Source of the DNA: Ornithoclostridium faecigallinarum | GTDB lineage: Bacteria > Bacillota > Clostridia > Christensenellales > UBA3700 | Assembly (NCBI GenBank): GCA_018713665.1 | Contig: DVOI01000024.1 | Span: 1 to 24,688 of the forward strand | DNA length: 24,688 nt | Direction of reading: 5' to 3' | In this document: positions 15,290 to 22,042 of the stretch, in pieces | Position numbering within the stretch: the first letter of the stretch is position 1 | Layout: each line of letters starts with the position of its first letter | The notes under the pieces: model-generated | Told to the model about the DNA's origin: nothing | What the model saw: the letters and a program-made list of their open reading frames with translations, nothing else | Database searches by the model: none | Position numbers and translations under genes: made by a program

Positions 15290-15318
15290 TTGCAATTGAA
15301 AAATTTATAATTTATAAT
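15290..15318 (+). promoter_or_regulatory. Promoter of rqcH (TTGCAA-17-TATAAT)
   Basis: TTGCAA (15290-15295), a 17-bp AT-rich spacer and a perfect TATAAT (15313-15318) lie about 56 bp before the rqcH ATG. The -35 overlaps one arm of the inverted repeat TGCAAT-ATA-ATTGCA (15280-15294). Confidence 0.7.
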
Positions 15319-15373
15319 ATATATATGTCGGAGGCGCAAGCAACGGACTCGCTTTCGCCGCCTCGGAGGATAA

Positions 15374-17110
15374 ATGCCCAACGATTACGTCACACTGAAC
15401 GCCCTTTGCCGCGAGCTCAACGACGCGCTCCGCGGAGCAAAGATTGACAAGATTTATATGCCCGAAGAGGACGAGATCACTCTCGCCGTGCGTTCGGGCG
15501 GAGTCAACCGCGCGCTGGCAATCTCGGCAAACGCACAAAATCCGCGCGTCCACTTCACTTCACGCAAAAAACAAAACCCCGTCAACGCGCCGTCATTCTG
15601 CATGCTGCTGCGCAAGTTTTTGACAGGCGCGGTCGTCGACGGCTGCCGCATGCTGGGCGAAGACCGCATCTTTTGCTTTGACATCACCGCTCGCAATGAA
15701 CTTCGCGACGCGGTCAAGTTTTTGCTGGTTGCCGAGATGATGGGCAGATACAGCAACATCATGCTGATTGACGGAGCAACCATGACAGTCAAAGACGCGC
15801 TCAAACAGGCGTCGTTCGACACGGCGACAAAGCGCTGTCTGCTCCCCGGCGCGAAATACGAACTTCCGCCGCAAAACAAACTCAAACCGACCGACCGCGA
15901 CGCGGTCAAAGCCCACATTCTCGCATTTGACGGAGGCAAACTCGCAGACCACATCCTCTCTGCAATCGGCGGATTTGCGCGCCAAACGGCGGAAGAAGCG
16001 ATTTATCTCGCCGGGGCTGACGGCGCAAAAACCGCTCTCGACGACGCCGCAGCAGACAGACTGACCGAGACGCTCGCAAAGCTAGCAAACGTCTATGACA
16101 CCTCTCTGTTCTCGCCGTGCGTATCCGTAAAAAACGGCGTATCCGACGACTTCTTTGTCTTTCCCTACGCAAGCATGGGGGCGGAGTTTCGGCTCGCGGA
16201 CAGTTTGAGCGACGCAGTAGACGCCTGCGTCGGCGAACGCGACGCGATAGAACGCAAGCGCCTGCACGCACGCCATCTCGTCAAGGCGTGCCGCGCTCTG
16301 ACCTCGAAGACTCGCAAGAAGTTGGAAAAGTGTATCGCTCGCAAACAGGACGCCGAGGGCGCGGAGCGCAACCGCATTTTCGGCGAATTGCTGATGTCCT
16401 CTCTTCACTCGATCGAGCGCGGCAGCAAGTCCGCCGAGGTGCCCGACTACTACGAAGAAGGCTGCCCCATCGTCACTATACCGCTCGACCCCGCGCTGTC
16501 GCCGCAGCAAAACGCCGCTCAATACTTCAAAAAATACGCAAAGCAAAAACGTACGTCCAAGCTCATCGACGACCAAATAGCCGAGTGCAAAGACATGCTT
16601 GAGTATCTGCGCGGCGTAGAGGTCTCGATTAACGCGTGCGAGAGCGCCGAAGACATCGCCGAATTGGAGCGCGAACTCGAAGAGGCGGGCGCGCCCGGTA
16701 TGCGCAAAGCCGCCAAGGGCGCTCGCAAGCCAAAGCCCACCGCTCCGCTCCTGTACGATATCGACGGCTTCACCGTCGCCGCCGGCAAAAACAATACCCA
16801 AAACGAAAAATTGACATTCAAAACGGCAAACGGCAACGACATTTGGCTGCATGCAAAGGACTCGCACGGGTCGCACGTCATCATCTTCGCCGAAGGCGAA
16901 ACCGTGCCCGAAACGGTGATTGCCAAAGCCGCCGCGATTGCCGCGCACTACTCCGAGGCAGGGACTTCGGACAAGGCGGTCGTCGACTACACCGCACGCA
17001 AAAACGTAAAGCGTCACCCCTGCGGCAAGCCCGGCATGGTGCTCTACACAGTCTATAACTCCGTCGCGGTCAAGCCCGACGCGATGACTGCCCTCGAATT
17101 GAAAAGGTAA
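15374..17110 (+). CDS. rqcH: Ribosome quality control protein RqcH (Rqc2/NFACT family)
   Basis: 578 residues, the usual size for bacterial NFACT proteins (once called fibronectin-binding protein FbpA/YloA). The NFACT-N domain covers about 1-200 and keeps the conserved D97-R98 pair implicated in C-terminal alanine tailing. Helix-hairpin-helix and coiled-coil regions follow (about 200-450). The C-terminal NFACT-R domain has G-K-N-N-T-Q-N-E and D-I-W-L-H-A-K-D-S-H-G-S-H-V. It binds obstructed 50S subunits and recruits tRNA-Ala to tag stalled chains for degradation by ClpXP and other proteases. Fittingly it is divergent from the tig-clpP-clpX-lon operon. The start ATG follows GGAGG by 4 nt. No adjoining plus-strand gene shares its transcript. 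Confidence 0.94.
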   Translation: MPNDYVTLNALCRELNDALRGAKIDKIYMPEEDEITLAVRSGGVNRALAISANAQNPRVHFTSRKKQNPVNAPSFCMLLRKFLTGAVVDGCRMLGEDRIFCFDITARNELRDAVKFLLVAEMMGRYSNIMLIDGATMTVKDALKQASFDTATKRCLLPGAKYELPPQNKLKPTDRDAVKAHILAFDGGKLADHILSAIGGFARQTAEEAIYLAGADGAKTALDDAAADRLTETLAKLANVYDTSLFSPCVSVKNGVSDDFFVFPYASMGAEFRLADSLSDAVDACVGERDAIERKRLHARHLVKACRALTSKTRKKLEKCIARKQDAEGAERNRIFGELLMSSLHSIERGSKSAEVPDYYEEGCPIVTIPLDPALSPQQNAAQYFKKYAKQKRTSKLIDDQIAECKDMLEYLRGVEVSINACESAEDIAELERELEEAGAPGMRKAAKGARKPKPTAPLLYDIDGFTVAAGKNNTQNEKLTFKTANGNDIWLHAKDSHGSHVIIFAEGETVPETVIAKAAAIAAHYSEAGTSDKAVVDYTARKNVKRHPCGKPGMVLYTVYNSVAVKPDAMTALELKR

Positions 17111-17157
17111 TCAAAAAATATAATTTATCAAATATATCGCGAGCATATCGCCCCAAA

Positions 17158-17179
17158 GACGCGTTCAAACGAGCGCGTC
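17158..17179 (-). terminator. Weak candidate terminator after rluD
   Basis: A 6-bp inverted repeat (17158-17163 with 17174-17179, 10-nt loop) is followed on the minus strand by TTT only and overlaps the rluD stop codon. It lies in the gap between convergent rqcH and rluD, where I see no stronger terminator for either gene. Confidence 0.3.
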
Positions 17180-18134
17180 AAAGTTTTGTCACGTCGATGA
17201 CGTCGCCGCCGTATTTTTCGTCAAGCAAATCGATGACTCTCTTGAAGTGCTCGGGAAGCGGCGACCGAAACGTCATCACCTCTCCCGTCCGCGGATGAGT
17301 GATTGTAAGCTTGCACGCGTGAAGCAGTTGACCGTTGAGGCCGAAGGCGTTCGAGCCGCCGTAAAGCGGATCGCCGACCACCGGATGACCGATGAATTTT
17401 GCGTGCACTCTGATTTGATGTGTGCGCCCCGTCTGCAAATCGAAACGGGCGAATGTATATTGCGGATAGCGTTTGAGCACGCTGTAGTCGGTGATTGCCA
17501 GCCTGCCCTTCTGCTCCCTCGAAACGGCGTAGCGCTTGCGGTCCTTGGGACTGCGGTCGAGGTAGTTTTCTATGCGTCCGCCGTTCGGCTTGACCACTCC
17601 GTCAAGCAGCGCGACATAGGTGCGGCGCGCCTCTTTTTCGGCAATCTGTCCCTGCAGCGCAAGGTGCGCCTTGTCGTTTTTCGCAATTACCAACAGCCCG
17701 GAAGTGTCCTTGTCCAGCCTGTGCACGATGCCCGGGCGGACAATGCCGTTGATGCCGCTCAACGAATCGAGCTGCCCCAAAAGCGAATTGACCAGCGTCT
17801 CGCCGTAACTGCCGGGAGCGGGATGCACGACCATGCCCTGCGGTTTGTCGACGATCGCGATGTCCTCGTCCTGATAGACGATCGGCACCTTGTGGTCGGA
17901 CGGCGAAAGATCGAGTTTTTTTGGCGGCGGCGCGATGACGGTGACGATGTCGCCGCTCTTGATTGCGTAGCCTGCCTTGACGACCTCTTTGTCGCAGACG
18001 GTCACGCAGCCGTCGAGGATGAGATTGCGCGCCCTCGAACGCGTGAACGAAGTGATGTCCGAGACGAATTCGTCGAGACGCTTGGGCGACGCGCCGCAAT
18101 AGCGCGCAGAAAAGACCAGCTCGCCGCCCTTCAT
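17178..18134 (-). CDS. rluD: RluD-family 23S rRNA pseudouridine synthase
   Basis: 318 residues. An N-terminal S4 RNA-binding domain (about 17-64) is followed by the RluA/RluD catalytic domain (about 85-300). The catalytic aspartate is D141 in H-R-L-D-K-D-T-S-G. Further family motifs are V-H-P-A-P-G (103-108), the R-T-H-Q-I-R-V-H substrate loop and G-D-P-L-Y-G. It isomerises uridines in large-subunit rRNA (helix 69 in E. coli), though RluD, RluC and RluA paralogues are hard to separate by eye. Its ATG overlaps the lspA stop as ATGA, indicating coupling. The lspA-rluD pair matches the lspA-ylyB arrangement in Bacillus. Confidence 0.92.
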   Translation of the reverse strand: MKGGELVFSARYCGASPKRLDEFVSDITSFTRSRARNLILDGCVTVCDKEVVKAGYAIKSGDIVTVIAPPPKKLDLSPSDHKVPIVYQDEDIAIVDKPQGMVVHPAPGSYGETLVNSLLGQLDSLSGINGIVRPGIVHRLDKDTSGLLVIAKNDKAHLALQGQIAEKEARRTYVALLDGVVKPNGGRIENYLDRSPKDRKRYAVSREQKGRLAITDYSVLKRYPQYTFARFDLQTGRTHQIRVHAKFIGHPVVGDPLYGGSNAFGLNGQLLHACKLTITHPRTGEVMTFRSPLPEHFKRVIDLLDEKYGGDVIDVTKL

Positions 18135-18784
18135 TGCGTCTCCTCTCGAGCGCCGCGCTCTTCGACGGTTTCGTCCGCGGCTTCTTCGCTCTTCTCTTCG
18201 ACGACATCCGCCTCGACTTGCTCGCCTCTTTCTTCCGCGACGGTGACCGCCTGAGGAGCAAGCCTGCCGCCCTTTGAAAAATCGCCCTCTTTGTAGCCGA
18301 AAATCATGTAGACGATCAGCATCCCCATCGCGATCATCACGAAGATGTCGGCGATGTTTCCGATCGCGAAATCTATGCCGAAAAAGGTCTCCAAAAACGT
18401 GTAGTCGATGAAGTCGCGCACATATCCGAACGCGATCCTGTCGACGAGATTGCCGAGTCCTCCGGCGAAGATCATAATCAGCGAATATCTGAGGATCTTG
18501 GGCGCCTTGGGGCGCACAATCAGCACGACGAGCACAAGCGCGATCCCTATCCCCGTAATCGCGGAAAGCAGCGTCGTCTTGCCGCTGAAAATGCCGAAAG
18601 ACGCGCCGTAATTACGAGCGAGAGTCAAAGAAAAGACGCCCTCGGCGACCGCTATGCTTCCGCCCGGCGCATCTTCGAGTATGTCGAAAGCGGCGGCCTT
18701 GGAGACAAGGTCGACCGCGATCGCCGCAACGGCGAAAAGTATTTCAAAGACATAGACGCGGTATTTGCGCAAAAAGTCAAGCAT
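18131..18784 (-). CDS. lspA: Lipoprotein signal peptidase LspA with acidic C-terminal tail
   Basis: 217 residues; usual LspA is about 150-170. Four transmembrane segments are visible. Conserved blocks are D-L-V-S-K (25-29), N-Y-G-A-S-F-G (58-64), G-N-L-V-D-R-I (111-117), V-R-D-F (122-125) and G-N-I-A-D (142-146). The catalytic aspartates are D124 and D146, matching P. aeruginosa D124/D143 by motif. It cleaves prolipoproteins at the lipobox cysteine. The last ~48 residues form a Glu-rich, low-complexity cytoplasmic tail not needed for known activity. It begins one base after the sepF stop and overlaps rluD by four bases. Confidence 0.93.
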   Translation of the reverse strand: MLDFLRKYRVYVFEILFAVAAIAVDLVSKAAAFDILEDAPGGSIAVAEGVFSLTLARNYGASFGIFSGKTTLLSAITGIGIALVLVVLIVRPKAPKILRYSLIMIFAGGLGNLVDRIAFGYVRDFIDYTFLETFFGIDFAIGNIADIFVMIAMGMLIVYMIFGYKEGDFSKGGRLAPQAVTVAEERGEQVEADVVEEKSEEAADETVEERGAREETQ

Positions 18785-18785
18785 A

Positions 18786-19448
18786 TCAGTCGTATCTGCG
18801 TTTGAGCGACAGCGGTCCCTGGATCGTGACCCCTTCGGGCGTGAACAAAAACATCCCGTCGCCTATCCTCTCCTGCGAACCGCCGAGCGCATAGAGCGCG
18901 CCGCTGAGGAAGTCGAGCACTCGCTGCGTGTCCTTTGCGGCGACGCGGCGGAAGTCGACAATGATCGCCTGTCGCGAGCGCAGCGAATCGATGATGCCGC
19001 TGACGTCCTCGTACGAGCGCGGATAGGTGATGATGACGTTGCGGACGTTGGCGTCCTCTTTTTTGCCGAAGCCGAAAATCCCTCTCTTCTTTCTGTCGTC
19101 TGTCTGTGTATATTTGGGCGGCTCGGCGTCATATCTCGACCGCGGCGGCTCGTGCATCTCGTCCGCCCTGTCGCGCGGGTCGTAGTCGTCGCGCGGGTGG
19201 TAATCTCTGTCCGAGCGGTAGCCGTCCCTGTCGGGGCGATAAGCCTCCCTTTCGGGGCGATAGTTCTCCCTTTCGGAACGATAGCCGTCGCGATCGTACG
19301 GCGGGCGACGATCGTCGGCGGAATATCCGCGCCCCGACGAACGATAGTCGCGAGGATCTCCCCTTCGCGGATCGCGATCGACGCGGTCGTTGTTGGTGTA
19401 ATAGTCGCGCTCGTTGTCGTTGTAGCGCCTTCTGTCCCTCTCGTCCAT
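18786..19448 (-). CDS. sepF: SepF-like cell division protein with repeat-rich N-terminus
   Basis: 220 residues; typical SepF is about 150. The C-terminal SepF/DUF552 domain (about 134-211) shows the usual pattern: I-I-T-Y-P-R-S-Y-E-D, then R-V-L-D-F-L-S-G-A-L-Y-A-L-G-G and F-L-F-T-P-E-G-V. It should polymerise and tether FtsZ to the membrane at the septum. The N-terminal ~120 residues are intrinsically disordered and made of R, D, Y and P, including four tandem heptads of the form x-Y-R-[SP]-[DE]-R-[DE] at 55-82. I see no clear N-terminal amphipathic helix; K-K-R-G-I-F-G-F-G-K-K (120-130) might contact membrane. Start ATG 19448 is chosen for its AGGAGG site. It follows yggS by 8 nt, as ylmE-ylmF do in Bacillus. 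Confidence 0.88.
   Translation of the reverse strand: MDERDRRRYNDNERDYYTNNDRVDRDPRRGDPRDYRSSGRGYSADDRRPPYDRDGYRSERENYRPEREAYRPDRDGYRSDRDYHPRDDYDPRDRADEMHEPPRSRYDAEPPKYTQTDDRKKRGIFGFGKKEDANVRNVIITYPRSYEDVSGIIDSLRSRQAIIVDFRRVAAKDTQRVLDFLSGALYALGGSQERIGDGMFLFTPEGVTIQGPLSLKRRYD
19203..19286 (-). repeat. Heptapeptide-coding tandem repeat inside sepF
   Basis: Four imperfect 21-bp units encode successive seven-residue repeats of the pattern x-Y-R-[SP]-[DE]-R-[DE] (SepF residues 55-82). The DNA units share a GG-CGATA or GG-GCGATA-like core and phase exactly with the codons, so the array could expand or contract without frameshift. Confidence 0.75.
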
Positions 19449-19456
19449 TGTGCCTC

Positions 19457-20152
19457 CTAATTTCTTTGACCGAAAAGCACTCTTCCCGGGCGGATCATGT
19501 TGGAACCGCCGTATTCGAGCGCGATCTCGTAATCGTTTGTCATGCCGCAAGAACAGTACTTTGCGTGTATGTTGCCGCCTTCGGCGCTTTTCAACTGCTC
19601 GAACATCGCGGCAAATTTGCGATAGTATTCAATCAACGGAGCAAGCTCGACATTGGGCATCACCGACATGATGCCGTCCACTTCGATTGACGAATACCCT
19701 CTCAAAGAATCGACAAAAGACATCAAATCGCCGGGCTCTACGCCGCCCTTTGACAGCTCGCTGCCCATGTTGACCTCAATCAGACAATGCGCAGTGACCC
19801 CGTGTTTGACAGCCTGTTTTTGAATCTCGTCGGCAAGCGACAGCCTGTCGAGAGAGTGAATGAGCACAACCTTGTCGATGATGTACTTGACCTTGTTTGA
19901 CTGAAGCTGTCCGATCAAGTGCCAATTGAGCGAGCTTTCGGGGGTATACTTCGTCAAGAGTTCCTGCACCCTGTTCTCTCCGACGTCGGTCAACAGTCTG
20001 TTTTGCGCGATGAAGTCAATCAACTCTTTCGGTTGCGTCTTGGTTGCGGCAACAATCTTGATCTCGTCCGATCTGCCGCACTTTGCCGTCACGTCCGCCA
20101 CTCTCTGCTTGAGTTCGGCGATGTTTGAAGATATCTCTTCGAATGTAAGCAT
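19457..20152 (-). CDS. yggS: YggS/PLPBP-family pyridoxal phosphate homeostasis protein
   Basis: 231 residues, standard length for the alanine-racemase-N-fold PLP-binding protein (YggS, YlmE, PROSC). The PLP lysine is K38 in V-A-A-T-K-T-Q. Other conserved pieces are V-G-E-N-R-V-Q-E, H-L-I-G-Q-L-Q-S-N-K, and the phosphate-binding C-S-C-G-M-T-N-D-Y and G-S-N-M-I-R-P-G-R-x-L-F-G. It binds PLP without known enzymatic turnover and affects B6 and amino-acid balance. It heads the yggS-sepF-lspA-rluD operon and has its own promoter. The neighbours ylmG, ylmH, divIVA and ileS that lie between sepF and lspA in Bacillus are absent here. Confidence 0.95.
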   Translation of the reverse strand: MLTFEEISSNIAELKQRVADVTAKCGRSDEIKIVAATKTQPKELIDFIAQNRLLTDVGENRVQELLTKYTPESSLNWHLIGQLQSNKVKYIIDKVVLIHSLDRLSLADEIQKQAVKHGVTAHCLIEVNMGSELSKGGVEPGDLMSFVDSLRGYSSIEVDGIMSVMPNVELAPLIEYYRKFAAMFEQLKSAEGGNIHAKYCSCGMTNDYEIALEYGGSNMIRPGRVLFGQRN

Positions 20153-20180
20153 ATCACGCCTTCAAATTGTCTTTTGCTAT

Positions 20181-20209
20181 ATTTTATCACATACCGAAGA
20201 CAAAGTAAA
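20181..20209 (-). promoter_or_regulatory. Candidate promoter of yggS-sepF-lspA-rluD
   Basis: On the minus strand TTTACT (20204-20209), a 17-bp spacer and TAAAAT (20181-20186) preceded by TGA, giving an extended -10. It ends 28 bp before the yggS ATG. Confidence 0.55.
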
Positions 20210-20240
20210 CAATCGCGCCGTACTTTTTACCGGGATGCAT

Positions 20241-20280
20241 GCAAAAATATGCCCTTAATTTATAAAAAGGGCATATTTGC
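20241..20280. terminator. Bidirectional-looking terminator after the OB-fold gene
   Basis: A perfect 12-bp stem (20245-20256 with 20267-20278, 10-nt loop) ends in A/T runs on both sides. On the minus strand it terminates transcription coming from the single-strand-binding gene that stops at 20299. Confidence 0.7.
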
Positions 20281-20298
20281 TATGAATTTTGCGCTAAT

Positions 20299-20976
20299 TT
20301 AGAATAATTTTGCCGTTGATTGAACTCCAAGGGCCGCGTGGTCATGCTCTGCGACACGCTCTTCAACCTTAAATCTGTTGACGCTGAACTCGTATGCCAC
20401 CCTCTCTTCGACCTCTCCGCCGTCTACCGTTTTGTTATAGCAACGGCTCTGAACTCTTCCCTTCATCGACACCTTTGTGCCCACTTTGAGATCTTTGGCA
20501 TACCTCGCGCTCCTCCCCCACAATATGCAAGGAATATAATCCGACTTGTTGTACGCCCTGTTGACCGCAAGCAATATGTCGCATATCTCGCGATTGAACG
20601 GAGTGACGCGATATACGGGCGGCTTGCAGATGTAGCCGCACACTTCGAGGCTGTTCGGATCCACGCCTTCGAGCGCAGGCCTTATCACGTCGCGCGCAAA
20701 TGCGGTCAACATCAACCGAGATCTGTCGCCCTCCGTCTTGTTGTGGCTTCGGAACTGCCCCTCTATCGTCACCTCTTCACCTTCCGCAATCGGTCTTTCA
20801 TCCATAAGCCTGTCGGACACCGTCAGCGGTATGACATCGGACACCCCGGACAATCTCTTCACTTCGATTGTCGTCTCAAAAAAGCTTTCGCCGAGAACTT
20901 CGTGCGTGAACAGTACGGGCGACGCTATTCTCCCCGTCAGACTGAGTTTGTTGTTGTTCATCAAATCGTAATTCAT
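20299..20976 (-). CDS. Tandem OB-fold single-stranded DNA-binding protein (Clostridial type)
   Basis: 225 residues from ATG 20976, chosen for the strong AGGAGG site upstream. Two SSB-like OB folds lie in one chain: residues about 10-100 and about 108-204. The second is better conserved, with N-R-A-Y-N-K-S-D-Y-I-P-C-I-L-W-G-R-S-A-R-Y-A matching the core strand and turn of bacterial SSB. The C-terminus lacks the acidic D-D-I-P-F-type tip that recruits SSB partners, so it is not the main replicative SSB. A family of such double-domain proteins of about 220 residues is known in Clostridia, function little studied. It sits 8 nt after the polysaccharide deacetylase gene. Confidence 0.75.
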   Translation of the reverse strand: MNYDLMNNNKLSLTGRIASPVLFTHEVLGESFFETTIEVKRLSGVSDVIPLTVSDRLMDERPIAEGEEVTIEGQFRSHNKTEGDRSRLMLTAFARDVIRPALEGVDPNSLEVCGYICKPPVYRVTPFNREICDILLAVNRAYNKSDYIPCILWGRSARYAKDLKVGTKVSMKGRVQSRCYNKTVDGGEVEERVAYEFSVNRFKVEERVAEHDHAALGVQSTAKLF

Positions 20977-20984
20977 TTTGCCTC

Positions 20985-21740
20985 CTATATTGCGTGTAAT
21001 TCTCCGTTTGCGTCCGTCTTGCCGGGATATATCAATTCGGACAGCGTCACGGGTTCGTATCCTGCATTTATCAATCTTGCCAACACCTCGGGCAACGCCT
21101 CGAGAATATGGTCGCTGTTGTTGTGAAAGAGAACGATCGAGCCCTCTTTTACCTTGGGACATACCCTTTGCACTATCTCCGAGCCGGAAAGCCCCTTCCA
21201 GTCCAAAGAATCGACGTCCCATTGCACCGCCTCCATGCCGAGAGAGCGCGCTCCGAGCACGACATCATTGTCATAATCGCCGAAAGGCGGTCTGAAGTAA
21301 AGCGGTTTCTTCCCGATCAGTCTCTCTATCTTTTCGTTGACAGAAGTCAGCTCTTTTTCAATTACCTCGGCGGACAGCTTGGACATCTCGAGATGATTTT
21401 CGCTGTGATTGCCTATCTCGCATCCGCTTTCGGCGATTGCCTTGACCTCTTCGGGATATTCATCCACCCAAAAGCCGACAAGAAAGAACGTGCCTTTGAC
21501 GCCGAAGCGGTCCAATATTTCCAAGATTGACTTTGTCTTATCCGCACCCCACGCGGCGTCGAATGTCAAAGCTATCTTTTTGTCATTGCGTTCGACGCGA
21601 TATATCGGCACCTCTCTCGTCGAAGCGTTGGCATATACGACCGCAAAGTCGTCCACAAACAGACATCCGCACGCGACGGCCGTCGCCACAATGAGCGCAA
21701 CGGCGGCAATCAACGTTTTCTTGCGCAGACAGAATATCAT
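20985..21740 (-). CDS. Polysaccharide deacetylase (NodB homology domain, PdaB-like)
   Basis: 251 residues with an N-terminal signal anchor (about 7-30), so it is exported or membrane-bound. The NodB domain spans about 54-235. Motifs: T-F-D-A-A-W-G (59-65), H-S-E-N-H (112-116, zinc histidines), R-P-P-F-G (150-154), W-D-V-D-S-L-D-W (174-181) and L-F-H-N (204-207). The first aspartate (D61, catalytic base) is present, but the second, a metal ligand in classic T-F-D-D enzymes, is alanine, as in sporulation PdaB-type proteins. Likely substrates are cortex or cell-wall peptidoglycan sugars. Start ATG 21740 follows GAGAGG. A sporulation role is plausible but not shown by the sequence. Confidence 0.88.
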   Translation of the reverse strand: MIFCLRKKTLIAAVALIVATAVACGCLFVDDFAVVYANASTREVPIYRVERNDKKIALTFDAAWGADKTKSILEILDRFGVKGTFFLVGFWVDEYPEEVKAIAESGCEIGNHSENHLEMSKLSAEVIEKELTSVNEKIERLIGKKPLYFRPPFGDYDNDVVLGARSLGMEAVQWDVDSLDWKGLSGSEIVQRVCPKVKEGSIVLFHNNSDHILEALPEVLARLINAGYEPVTLSELIYPGKTDANGELHAI

Positions 21741-21742
21741 CT

Positions 21743-21874
21743 TTACCTCTCAATAATAACTTGATTGACGCGAGATATTTTGCCGCTTTTTGACGCAATG
21801 TGTCTTGTTGCGGCGCATATCTCCGTCGCTATGATATTGCATTCGGCACACAGATATGACTCCGAACGACGCAC
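21743..21874 (-). CDS. Possible small protein with C-x-x-C and a third cysteine
   Basis: A 43-codon frame starts at GTG 21874, 10 nt after a GGAGG site, and stops 2 nt before the deacetylase ATG. The product has C9-x-x-C12 and C20, and is basic at the C-terminus. The same frame is open up to a TGA near 21995, with a TTG at 21940 giving 65 residues but no Shine-Dalgarno. I recognise no family. It lies on the likely transcript of the deacetylase, and its end overlaps that gene's Shine-Dalgarno, which suggests coupling if real. It may equally be untranslated leader. Confidence 0.3.
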   Translation of the reverse strand: MRRSESYLCAECNIIATEICAATRHIASKSGKISRVNQVIIER

Positions 21875-21982
21875 TCTTGCCCCGCCTCCTTCAACCGTGC
21901 CTCGCAATATTGCGCCAATCGACGCCAAGACGTCGCTCAATCTTGCAAACAGCTTTGCATTTTGAGCACGTTCGACCGCAAT

Positions 21983-22011
21983 ATTATATTTTCGTCATAT
22001 TTTGTATTGAC
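21983..22011 (-). promoter_or_regulatory. Candidate promoter for the deacetylase/OB-fold operon
   Basis: A perfect TATAAT on the minus strand (21983-21988) has a poor -35 (GTCAAT, 22006-22011) at 17 bp. It is divergent from the SRP RNA promoter and its -35 overlaps that promoter's TTGACA. The leader would contain the 12-bp palindrome CGCAATATTGCG (21903-21914). Confidence 0.45.
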
Positions 22012-22035
22012 ATCTTGCCGCAAATGTAATAAACT
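22007..22035 (+). promoter_or_regulatory. Promoter of the SRP RNA gene (TTGACA-17-TAAACT)
   Basis: A consensus -35 TTGACA (22007-22012) is 17 bp from TAAACT (22030-22035). The predicted start, 7-8 nt later, coincides with the first base pairs of the SRP RNA. Confidence 0.75.
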
Positions 22036-22042
22036 AATATAG

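Noticed and set aside
16082..17017. Minus-strand frame (311 codons) opposite rqcH
   Set aside because: rqcH has strong family motifs on the plus strand; the antisense frame has none.
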